Assembly: GCF_905397285.1 (NCBI RefSeq)
Contig: NZ_CAJPUX010000001.1
Coordinates: 1,364,001 to 1,428,000, forward strand
Direction: 5' to 3'
Source of the DNA: Cupriavidus plantarum
GTDB taxonomy: Bacteria > Pseudomonadota > Gammaproteobacteria > Burkholderiales > Burkholderiaceae
DNA: 64,000 bases
Shown piece after piece: positions 57,018-64,000 of this stretch (the first letter of the stretch is position 1; each line of letters opens with the position of its first letter). The notes under the pieces were generated by a model, which saw nothing but the letters and a program-made list of their open reading frames with translations, was not told where the DNA came from and did no database searches. A program made the position numbers and the translations under genes.

Positions 57018-57056
57018 TACTGTGTATTCGTACAGTTACTGTGAATATATACAGTA
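57018..57056 (-). promoter_or_regulatory. Tandem LexA (SOS) boxes over a promoter
   Basis: Two CTGT-N8-ACAG boxes lie end to end: CTGT at 57020-57023 with ACAG at 57032-57035, and CTGT at 57039-57042 with ACAG at 57051-57054. The second (TACTGTGAATATATACAGTA) differs from the E. coli consensus TACTGTATATATATACAGTA at two positions. On the minus strand TTGAAA (57071-57066) and TATATT (57049-57044) with a 16-bp spacer form a promoter whose -10 lies inside the second box. The first box covers the start region. This is standard LexA repression geometry. Confidence 0.85.
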
Positions 57057-57110
57057 TTGGGCGTTTTTCAAGTAGGAAAGTTCCGCCCCGCCCGGGTGCC
57101 CCGCCTGACC

Positions 57111-58208
57111 TCAGAACCGATGGCGAATCCCGATCACCGCGCCAAACTGGTTCTGGCCGGCGGCCACCTGTTCCGACGTGTTCACCAGCGTCGTCGCGGC
57201 CGGGTTCAGCGAGGGGCCGAAGCCGGTCAGGCTCAGGTTGGATCCTTCGCGGTTGCGTGTGAAGCCGAGCACCGTGTACACGTCCGTGCGTTTCGAGAAC
57301 GCATAGGAGCCCGAGAGGACGAAGCTGTACGGATCTCCGCCGCTGTTGCGGACGTCCGTGTAGTAGGCCGCCCCCGTTACCGAGATCACCGGCGTCAGCT
57401 GGTACTGCATGCCGGCCCAGTAGAGGTTGGTGCGCAGGGTGCTCGTCGTGAAGTCGCCGTAGTACCAGCGGTAGCCGATAAACGCCTTGGCCGGGCCGAA
57501 CGTGTAGGTGCCGGCAATCGCCGCGCGGCGTTCGCGGTTGTCGTCGGTGGCCCGCGAGCTGCCATGGAGGTCGTCATAGACCACGCGCAGGGCAAGCGGA
57601 CCCGACGCGTAGCCGATCGCGGCGCTCATTTCGCGGCCGGCCTTATAGTCGCCCGGAATTTCGCCGCCGGCGCTGCTGTCGTAGCCCGTGCTGTAGAGCA
57701 GGCCGTAGTAGATGCCGCCCGTCTGGCCGAAGAACTTGGCCGAGTTGTCCGAGCGGCTCGACATCCAGCGGTCGTGCATCAGCAGCGAATACCGCGTGGC
57801 GATGGCCATCGGGTCGAAGGCGTTGGAGAAGTCGTAGACCAGATTCTGATGGCGGCCCAGGCTGAGCGTGCCGTAGCGCTGCTGCAGACCGACGTAGGCC
57901 TGACGCCCGAACAGCCGGCCGCCCTGGTTGGCGTTGCCGGTATCGGAATCGAATCCGTTTTCGAGCAGGAACACCGCGGCGAGGCCGTCGCCGAGGTCCT
58001 CGCGGCCGCGCAGGCCCCAGCGGGAGGTCGACAGGTTGCCCGCCGACATGCGCACCACGGCGGCGCTGCTGTTGCCGGCGCGCGGCAGGTGGTTGATGTA
58101 TTCGATGCCGTCGTCGACGACGCCATAGAGGGTAACGCCGCTTCCCTGGGCGGAAGCGAGGGCTGGCAGCATGGACAGTGCCGCCAGGCAGGCATGATGG
58201 GTTTTCAT
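57111..58208 (-). CDS. Gram-negative porin (Burkholderiales type)
   Basis: Trimeric outer-membrane channel for small solutes. The 365-residue product has a signal peptide ending ALASA before QGSGVTLYG, and the GVTLYGVVDDGIEYI opening typical of the Burkholderia/Neisseria porin family. Loop 3-like NLVYDFSNAFDPMA and a C-terminal Phe (IGIRHRF) needed for BAM recognition are present. The ATG at 58208 is the only start that gives a signal peptide. Solute preference unknown. Confidence 0.92.
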   Translation of the reverse strand: MKTHHACLAALSMLPALASAQGSGVTLYGVVDDGIEYINHLPRAGNSSAAVVRMSAGNLSTSRWGLRGREDLGDGLAAVFLLENGFDSDTGNANQGGRLFGRQAYVGLQQRYGTLSLGRHQNLVYDFSNAFDPMAIATRYSLLMHDRWMSSRSDNSAKFFGQTGGIYYGLLYSTGYDSSAGGEIPGDYKAGREMSAAIGYASGPLALRVVYDDLHGSSRATDDNRERRAAIAGTYTFGPAKAFIGYRWYYGDFTTSTLRTNLYWAGMQYQLTPVISVTGAAYYTDVRNSGGDPYSFVLSGSYAFSKRTDVYTVLGFTRNREGSNLSLTGFGPSLNPAATTLVNTSEQVAAGQNQFGAVIGIRHRF

Positions 58209-58276
58209 TATCGGGGTCCTTATTGTGGCAGCCTCGCATGCGTCCGGATGGGCTCGATGCACGCGGGCCGCCCAAT

Positions 58277-58297
58277 GTAACGGCACGGATTCGTTAC
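58277..58297. promoter_or_regulatory. Inverted repeat upstream of the porin gene
   Basis: GTAACG-N9-CGTTAC is a 6-bp perfect inverted repeat about 70 bases upstream of the porin start, within a 185-bp gap that otherwise shows no clear promoter. It is a candidate regulator site. Confidence 0.35.
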
Positions 58298-58393
58298 GTC
58301 ATAGGCCAGTTTTGTCGACACAGTATTTCTGCCCATGAACAATAGGAGCCCTTGCGGCCGGCTGCCACCATCCCCACTTTCGCGCCCCCCGTT

Positions 58394-60484
58394 TCAACTT
58401 TGCCCGGTCACCTCGATCAATGCATCGACGACGACCGCGCCGTCCGGCCCGGCCATCACGGGGTTGAGGTCGACCGAGGCAATCGCGCCACGCGCGTCGT
58501 GAACCATCCGGCCCACATCGGCCGCCAGCCGGCACAACGCTTCCATGTCGATCGGCTTGTCGCCGCGCACACCGGACAGCAGGGGCGCGATGCGCAGCGA
58601 CGCGAGCGCGCGGCCCACGGCCGCGGGGCTTGCCGGGGCCAGCAGCAGCGCGGTGTCGCGCAGCACTTCCACATACTTGCCGCCGTCGCCTACGAGCAAC
58701 ACCGCGCCGAACGTTGGATCCCAATGCGCCCCGACCATGAGTTCGCGCTGGCCGCGCGTCATGCGCGCGACGATCACGCCTTCGCACTCGGCCTGCATCC
58801 CGGACAGCGTGCGCGTCTGCGCGTCGAACGCCTGGCGGATGGTCTGCTCGTCGTTGCAATGCAGCATGACCAGGCCATGCTCGCTCTTGTGCGGGACTTG
58901 CGGTGAACTGGCTTTTACGGCGACGGGCGCGCCGATCCCGCGCCACGCCGCCACGGCTTCGTCGGCGGTGCGGCAGAGCGCGTGCTCGACCACGCTGATG
59001 CCGGCGTCCGCCAGACGTGCGAGGCTCGCGGCCTCCGAGAGCGTGCGCGTGTTGCCGTCATGCGCGCGCGAGGGCAAGGCCGTGACGGTCGGCGGCTCCT
59101 GCGCGACGGTGCGCAGCAATGCCTGATGGCCGGTCAGCTGCTGGAAGGCGGCCAGCGCATCGGCCGCGTTCTGGAATGTTGGCACCCCGGCCGCGCGGAA
59201 CACGCTGGCCACGGATTCCTGCCATGCGGCCACCGCGATCGGCTTGCCCGCGTTGTCGGCGAAGTGCGCCGCATCGCGGGCAAAGCGCGGCACGTCGTAG
59301 CCCATCCCCGCGACGGGGATATCGAGCAGGAAGAGATCGGCGGAAGGATCTTCGGCGACCACCGGCAGCACGTCGCCGAATAGCGCGCTATTGGTCAGCA
59401 AGGCCGCGGTGACATCGACGGGGTTTGCCGTCGCGGCGAAGCCGGGCAGGCGTTCCGCCAGAGCGGCCTGCGTGGCGTCCGAGAGCGGAGCGATCGACAG
59501 GCCCAGCGTATCCGCCGCGTCGGCAGCCATCACGCAGCTCGCGCCGGAATTGCTGACCACGACGAGCCGGCGGCCCGACGGCTGCCAGCCGCGCAGATAC
59601 AGCGGCGCGCAACGCGCCAGCGCATGCGCGTCGTCCGCGCGCCAGATGCCATGTCGCGCGAGGAACGCGTCCACCGCGCGGTCTTCGCTGGCCATCGCGC
59701 CCGTGTGCGAGGCGGCCGCGCGCTGGCCCGCGCCGGTGCGGCCGGCCTTGACCGCGACCACGGGCACGCCGCGCGCGCGGGCCACCGCGGCCGCCTGCGC
59801 GAGCGTGTCCGGGTCGGACAGGCTTTCCAGATACAGCAGCAACAGTTTCACGTCGGGGTCGTGGGCCACGGCCAGCGCGAGTTCGCTCACGGTGACGTCG
59901 GCCTGATTGCCGGTGGCATGCACATGGCGCACGCCGATGCCCTGGCTCCGCAGGAGGCCATAGACCATCGCGGCCATGCCGCCGCTCTGGCTCACCACGG
60001 CGACGGGGCCGTCCTGCGGCGGGACTTCGATGAACATGGTCGAGAAGCTGGCCACGGCGCCATTGCCGAAATTGGCGAGGCCCTGGCTATTGGGTCCGAC
60101 GATGCGCAGGCTGGCGTCCCGCGCGATGCGCACCATCTCGTCCTGCTGGCGTTTGCCTTCCTCGCCGGCCTCGCCGAAGCCCGATGCGATCACGATCGCC
60201 GACTGGACGCCGAGGCGGGCGCAGTCCTTGACCGCCTGCACGGCGGCGTCGCCCGCCACGACGATGATGGCGAGCTCCGGCACGGTGGGCAGGGCGTCGA
60301 GCGACGGGAACGACGGGATGCCCTGAATCGTCTCGCGCTGCGGGTTGACGGGGTAGATGGTGCCCGCATAGCCGTGCTGGCGCATGTAGTAGATCGGCCG
60401 GCCGCCGATCTTGTGGATGTTGTCGGAGGCGCCGATCACGGCGATGGAGGCGGGCGAGAGCAGGGCGTCGAGTTGAGTCGGCAT
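58394..60484 (-). CDS. Acetate-CoA ligase/acyl-CoA synthetase (NDP-forming) family protein
   Basis: The 696-residue protein fuses the alpha and beta parts of NDP-forming acyl-CoA synthetases. The N-terminal CoA-binding Rossmann domain (SIAVIGASDNIHKIGGRP; GPNSQGLANF), a succinyl-CoA-ligase-like domain with the catalytic His in AAASHTGAMASED near residue 260, and a C-terminal ATP-grasp domain (GAPVAVKASSPQVPHKSEHG) are in order. It activates an organic acid to its CoA ester; the acid is unknown. Last gene of the cyclase-receptor-thiolase-Zn-ribbon operon, 33 bases after the Zn-ribbon gene. Confidence 0.87.
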   Translation of the reverse strand: MPTQLDALLSPASIAVIGASDNIHKIGGRPIYYMRQHGYAGTIYPVNPQRETIQGIPSFPSLDALPTVPELAIIVVAGDAAVQAVKDCARLGVQSAIVIASGFGEAGEEGKRQQDEMVRIARDASLRIVGPNSQGLANFGNGAVASFSTMFIEVPPQDGPVAVVSQSGGMAAMVYGLLRSQGIGVRHVHATGNQADVTVSELALAVAHDPDVKLLLLYLESLSDPDTLAQAAAVARARGVPVVAVKAGRTGAGQRAAASHTGAMASEDRAVDAFLARHGIWRADDAHALARCAPLYLRGWQPSGRRLVVVSNSGASCVMAADAADTLGLSIAPLSDATQAALAERLPGFAATANPVDVTAALLTNSALFGDVLPVVAEDPSADLFLLDIPVAGMGYDVPRFARDAAHFADNAGKPIAVAAWQESVASVFRAAGVPTFQNAADALAAFQQLTGHQALLRTVAQEPPTVTALPSRAHDGNTRTLSEAASLARLADAGISVVEHALCRTADEAVAAWRGIGAPVAVKASSPQVPHKSEHGLVMLHCNDEQTIRQAFDAQTRTLSGMQAECEGVIVARMTRGQRELMVGAHWDPTFGAVLLVGDGGKYVEVLRDTALLLAPASPAAVGRALASLRIAPLLSGVRGDKPIDMEALCRLAADVGRMVHDARGAIASVDLNPVMAGPDGAVVVDALIEVTGQS

Positions 60485-60517
60485 GTCGTGTGATCTGTGT
60501 TCGTATTGCGTGTCGGG

Positions 60518-60865
60518 TTAGAGAAAGCGCAGCAGGGTGCCATCGCCGAACGGCATGAACGACGCGCGCACACGGTCGCCGATGCGTACGCCGGGCGCGG
60601 CATGGGCCATCACGCGCGGGCCTTCGTCGAGCGTGGCCAGGACCAGCGTGTAGGGCGCGAGCTCGCGGAATGCGTCCGTGGGCGCGCGCGATACCTCGGT
60701 CACGGCGAATACCGTGGCGGACCCGCTCGCATCCTTCCAGTGCAAGTCGGCGCCCCCACATGCGCGGCACGCCAGACGCGTCAGCGGCTGCCACGCGCCG
60801 CATGCCGCGCAGCATTGATAGCGAACCACGCCCGCGGCGAGGCCCTCGGTGTAGGGATGCGTCAT
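60518..60865 (-). CDS. Zn-ribbon/OB-fold (DUF35) acyl-CoA-associated protein
   Basis: The 115-residue protein has a rubredoxin-like zinc ribbon (YQCCAACG and LACRACGG, residues about 16-38) followed by an OB-fold (TVFAVTEVSRAP; VMAHAAPGVRIGDRVRASF). DUF35 proteins commonly form a complex with thiolase-like partners, as in BbsA-BbsB, and present the acyl-CoA. Its ATG overlaps the thiolase stop by four bases (ATGA), supporting a joint complex. Confidence 0.85.
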   Translation of the reverse strand: MTHPYTEGLAAGVVRYQCCAACGAWQPLTRLACRACGGADLHWKDASGSATVFAVTEVSRAPTDAFRELAPYTLVLATLDEGPRVMAHAAPGVRIGDRVRASFMPFGDGTLLRFL

Positions 60866-62001
60866 GCGGTCTCCAGAATCAGGCTGACATGCGACGACAG
60901 CACGCCGCCGTCCGCATGGAAGAGCGCCCGGGTTTTGGGCGCGATCTGCCGCTCGCCGGCGCGACCCGCGAGTTGACGGCTCGCCTCGGCCAGATGCATG
61001 AGGCCGCCGGCCACGCCCGAATGGCCGAACGCGAGCAGGCCGCCATGCGTGTTGAGCGGCAGCGCGCCATCGACGCCGAAGTCGCCCACGCGCAGCCGGT
61101 CGATCGCGCGGCCACGCGGTGCGATGCCGAGTTCCTCGAGCAGCATCACGAGCGTGATCGTGAACGAGTCGTAGATGGCGAGCAGGTCGATATCGCCCAC
61201 CGTACAGGCCGCCTCGGCAAACGCGCGGCGCGCCGCATCGGCCGCGCCGGAGTTCATCACGCTGTCCATGGCGCTCAGATGCTGGTGCCGGTGAGCCTGT
61301 CCCGCGCCGGCAATGCGCACGGGCGTGCCGGCGCCCGGTTCGGCCGACACCACCACGGCCACCGCGCCGTCCGAGATCGGACAGCAGTCGGAGAGCCGCA
61401 GCGGCGCCGCGATCCACTTGGCCGCGAGCGCGTTCTCGAGCGTCATCGGCTCGCGCAGATGCGCGTCGGGATGGCCGCCCGCATGCCGGCGCATCAGCAC
61501 GGCGAACTCGGCCAGTGCATCGGCATCCAGCCCGGTCTCGTGCAGATAGCGAGAGGCCAGCAATGCGTAGTAGGCGGGGACCGAGGCGCCGTTGGGCACT
61601 TCGATGGCGGGTTCGCCGACCTGCGCGAGGGTTTGCATCGACTGGTCGCGGCTCTGTCCGGAGAGCCGGTTCTCGCCGGCCACGACGAGCACATTGCGGC
61701 AGCGGCCCGCGCGCACGAGGTCATGCGCGAGCATCGCCATCAGCCCGCCCGTCGCGCCGCCGCCGGCCATGCCGTGGGCATAGGCGGGTGAGAGCGATGC
61801 GGTCTCGCAGAACAGGTCGGCGAGCATCAGGTGCGGCAGGGTCGTGGCATAGCCGCACAGCACGCCGTCGACGTCCTCCCGCCGCAGGCCGGCCTGATCG
61901 AGCGCGACGGCCGCGGCGTCCGCCATGAGCGTCAGCGGCGTGCTGCCGGGCAGCCGGCCGAAAGGCGTGTTGCCCACGCCGCGTACATAGCTGACTGTCA
62001 T
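60862..62001 (-). CDS. Thiolase-like protein lacking the nucleophilic Cys
   Basis: The 379-residue protein has the thiolase fold, SCP-x/archaeal type. The region that should hold the acyl-accepting Cys reads HGMAGGGATGGLMAML, with Gly82 at the Cys position. The C-terminal Cys (CxGG) is also replaced (FHADGGVLSS), while the NTHGG and GHSGVAGG loops are kept. It may not be a classical thiolase and could act in another CoA-ester reaction together with the DUF35 partner encoded next. It starts 5 bases after the substrate-binding protein gene. Confidence 0.8.
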   Translation of the reverse strand: MTVSYVRGVGNTPFGRLPGSTPLTLMADAAAVALDQAGLRREDVDGVLCGYATTLPHLMLADLFCETASLSPAYAHGMAGGGATGGLMAMLAHDLVRAGRCRNVLVVAGENRLSGQSRDQSMQTLAQVGEPAIEVPNGASVPAYYALLASRYLHETGLDADALAEFAVLMRRHAGGHPDAHLREPMTLENALAAKWIAAPLRLSDCCPISDGAVAVVVSAEPGAGTPVRIAGAGQAHRHQHLSAMDSVMNSGAADAARRAFAEAACTVGDIDLLAIYDSFTITLVMLLEELGIAPRGRAIDRLRVGDFGVDGALPLNTHGGLLAFGHSGVAGGLMHLAEASRQLAGRAGERQIAPKTRALFHADGGVLSSHVSLILETA

Positions 62002-62005
62002 CGGG

Positions 62006-63247
62006 TTATTTCTTCATCAGGGGGCATTGGGATTTGGACGCGGGCATGAAGGCCTGGTCGCCCGGCACGGTGGCGAGCACCTTGTAGTAGTCCCACGGAT
62101 ACCGGGACTCGTTTGGCGCCTTGACCTCGAACAGGTACATGTCGTGGATCATGCGGCCGTCCTCGCGGATGCGGCCATTCTTCGCGAAGAAGTCGTTGAT
62201 CGGCATCGACTTCATCTGCTTCATCACGGCGGCGGTGTCGTCGGTGCCTGCGGCCTGCACGGCCTTGAGGTAGTGCGTTACCGAGGAATACACGCCCGCC
62301 TGGCTCATGTTGGGCATCTTCTTGACCTTGTCGAAGTATTTGCGCGACCACGCGCGCGTCTGGTCGTTCATGTCCCAGTAGAACGCCTCGGTCAGCACGA
62401 GCCCCTGCGCGGTCTTGAGGCCGATGGCATGGATGTCGTTGATGTACAGCAGCAGGCCGGCCATGCGTTGCGCGTTGTTCCGCGTCAGGCCAAACTCGGA
62501 CGCCGCCTTGATGGCGTTGACCGTGTCGCCGCCCGCGTTGGCGAGCCCCACGACCTGTGCCTTGCTGGCCTGCGCCTGCAGCAGGTACGACGCAAAATCG
62601 CTCGCGCCGGTGGGATGCCGCGAGGCGCCGAGCACGGTGCCGCCGGCTTCCTGCACGACCGTCGTGGCGGACTGCTGCAACGTGTGCCCGAACGCGTAAT
62701 CGGCGGTCAGGAAGTACCACGTCTTGCCGCCACGCTGGACCATCGCCTTGGCGGTGGTGTTGGCCAGCGCATAGGTGTCGTACGCATAGTGGATGGAGAC
62801 CGGCGTGCACAGGTCGTTGGTAATGCGTTCGGTGCCGGGGCCCGAGAACACGACGATGCGGTTTTTCTGCTTCGCCACGTCGAGCACGGCAAGGGCGGGG
62901 GCTGACGCGGCCACGTCGAGGATCGCGTCGACGTGGTCCGTATCGAACCACTCGCGCGCCTTGTTGGCCGCGATGTCGGCCTTGTTCTGGTGATCCACGA
63001 CGACGAGCTCGATCTTCTTGCCGAGGACCTTGCCACCGAAGTCGTCGATGGCCATCTGCGCCGCGGCGGCGCTGCCACGGCCGGTCACGTCGGCGTACAG
63101 GCCGCTCATGTCCAGCAGCAGGCCCATCTTGACGACGTCGTCGGAAATGCCGGGTTTGGGCTGAGCGATGGCCTCGGGCATTGTCAATGCACCGGTGGCG
63201 GCCAGCGCGATGGCGGCGATGGCCTTGCGGGCGAAGGGAATACGCAT
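62006..63247 (-). CDS. Branched-chain amino acid-type ABC transporter substrate-binding protein
   Basis: The 413-residue type I periplasmic-binding protein of the LivJ/Leu-binding family has a signal peptide ending PEAIA before QPKPGIS. VKMGLLLDMSGLYADVTGRG, VVDHQNKADIAANKAREW and the long C-terminal lobe are typical. The permease and ATPase genes are not in the window. In this family outside the core LIV system, ligands are often aromatic or short organic acids. The ATG at 63247 is the only one giving a signal peptide. It is followed after 4 bases by the thiolase-like gene. Confidence 0.9.
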   Translation of the reverse strand: MRIPFARKAIAAIALAATGALTMPEAIAQPKPGISDDVVKMGLLLDMSGLYADVTGRGSAAAAQMAIDDFGGKVLGKKIELVVVDHQNKADIAANKAREWFDTDHVDAILDVAASAPALAVLDVAKQKNRIVVFSGPGTERITNDLCTPVSIHYAYDTYALANTTAKAMVQRGGKTWYFLTADYAFGHTLQQSATTVVQEAGGTVLGASRHPTGASDFASYLLQAQASKAQVVGLANAGGDTVNAIKAASEFGLTRNNAQRMAGLLLYINDIHAIGLKTAQGLVLTEAFYWDMNDQTRAWSRKYFDKVKKMPNMSQAGVYSSVTHYLKAVQAAGTDDTAAVMKQMKSMPINDFFAKNGRIREDGRMIHDMYLFEVKAPNESRYPWDYYKVLATVPGDQAFMPASKSQCPLMKK

Positions 63248-63370
63248 GATTGTCTCCTCGGCTTTCTTGTTGGATGTCGCTAAAACAGCAATTAACGGCC
63301 AAACATTGGGTTTGCCCACCAGCCCGCACCGTCCACCTATGTGGCGAGCAGGCGCGCAGGCGCGCGGCAA

Positions 63371-64000
63371 TCAGACGGTAGCGATCGGCGTCGCCGGCGA
63401 CCCGACTGCGCCGGGGAGCCGCAATGGCGGCGCGGTCAGCATGAACCGCGTGCGGCCGTTCGCGCGCAGCCAGTCGGCAAGCTCCTGGAGGTACCAGAGT
63501 TCGCCGAGGGGGAGGCCGAGCTTGAACAGGCAGTGGTGGTGCAGCGGCAGCATCGGATGCGTGGTTTGCCCGGCGGGCGCTGGCCGGGCGGGAAAGCGCT
63601 CCACGGCGTAGTTGTCCGCGACGAGCGCGGCAATGCCCGCGTCGGTGATCCACTGGAGCAGCCGTTCGTCGCGCCCGTCGAGCGCGCAGCAGCTGTGGTG
63701 CAGGACCTTCTCGTCGGGATCGCGGGCCATGGACAGCACGACCTCGGCAAAGCCCGTGCGCAGCAGCAGCATGTCGCCGGACTCGACCTCGGCGCCGGTC
63801 GCGTCCATGGCGCGCATCAGGTCGTCGTAGCCGATGTCGCGGAAGTCCGTGCCATACACCTGCGCGAGGTCGACGAGCACGCCGCGGCCCTGCATGCCCT
63901 TGACCGCAAAGTTCTCGATGCCGAGCGCATCGGCGTGGCTGTGGTCGTGGCCGCACGGGTGCGCGGAGAAGCCGTCATCCTCCGCATACTCCATCGGGCC
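63371..64000 (-). CDS. Cyclase-family metal-dependent hydrolase (5' part beyond window)
   Basis: At least 209 residues are present; the N-terminus runs off the right edge and the frame is open to position 64000. HPCGHDHSHADALGIENF, GVLVDLAQVYG and SGDMLLLRTGF match the cyclase/kynurenine formamidase-like family (metal-binding His/Asp). Relatives hydrolyse amides, lactones or small cyclic substrates. It is the upstream gene of the operon, 123 bases before the substrate-binding protein gene. The real substrate cannot be told. Confidence 0.8.
   Translation of the reverse strand, partial: GPMEYAEDDGFSAHPCGHDHSHADALGIENFAVKGMQGRGVLVDLAQVYGTDFRDIGYDDLMRAMDATGAEVESGDMLLLRTGFAEVVLSMARDPDEKVLHHSCCALDGRDERLLQWITDAGIAALVADNYAVERFPARPAPAGQTTHPMLPLHHHCLFKLGLPLGELWYLQELADWLRANGRTRFMLTAPPLRLPGAVGSPATPIATV

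Overview
The window is a high-GC chromosomal segment of a betaproteobacterium of the Burkholderiaceae, most likely Cupriavidus or a close Ralstonia relative. The gene order (glnD-map | rpsB-tsf-pyrH-frr-uppS-cdsA-dxr-rseP-bamA-skp-lpxD-fabZ-lpxA-lpxB-rnhB-rRNA methylase, then ppsR/ppsA and smpB/ratA-rnfH/guaB-guaA) is the usual Burkholderiales core. Several orphan Bug/TctC periplasmic receptors sit in small catabolic operons, which is also typical of that family. No rRNA, tRNA, CRISPR array, integrase or insertion sequence is visible. The genus is inferred from gene order and protein family content, not from a database comparison.

Layout. 1-2.7 kb (minus): glnD, cut by the left edge, and map. 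2.7-18.7 kb (plus): a long run of translation, isoprenoid, phospholipid, outer-membrane assembly and lipid A genes. 18.7-22.9 kb: a small membrane/coiled-coil protein, and PEP synthase divergent from its regulatory kinase. 22.9-27.1 kb: a PEP-mutase/isocitrate-lyase-type enzyme plus Bug receptor on the minus strand, facing away from a PrpR-type sigma-54 activator, with a sigma-54 promoter readable between them. 27.1-34.1 kb: smpB, ratA-rnfH, a DUF4124 protein, an EamA transporter, guaB, a membrane protein and guaA.

34.1-37.8 kb is an accessory patch immediately after guaA. It holds a HicA-like gene with a one-base frameshift, an HTH antitoxin-like gene, two tandem HTH-less paralogues of that gene's N-terminal domain, and an AbiEi/AbiEii toxin-antitoxin pair. 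Perfect or near-perfect inverted repeats that look like autoregulatory operators lie in front of several of these genes.

37.8-64 kb is a mosaic of catabolic operons and their regulators. In order: LysR; N-carbamoyl-D-amino-acid amidohydrolase + Bug receptor + N-acyl-D-amino-acid deacylase; LysR; RpiR facing a class III aminotransferase + BKACE enzyme; DUF1993; a sorbosone dehydrogenase-like lipoprotein; a GFA/CENP-V protein; a small secreted protein; a Bug receptor + Ldh2-type dehydrogenase + GarL-like aldolase + GarR-like reductase + LysR operon; an acetolactate-synthase-like ThDP enzyme; a small SOS-box gene; a porin; and an operon of cyclase, ABC substrate-binding protein, thiolase-like protein, Zn-ribbon/OB protein and acyl-CoA synthetase.

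The most interesting unexplained item is the 125-residue gene at 56628-57005. Its promoter carries two back-to-back CTGT-N8-ACAG boxes (LexA/SOS type) and its protein ends in a QxxLF sliding-clamp-binding-like pentapeptide behind an Arg/Pro-rich linker. This is a candidate uncharacterised SOS-induced clamp-interacting protein. A second recurrent pattern is short in-frame tandem repeats (9 or 12 bp units) near the ends of several unrelated proteins.
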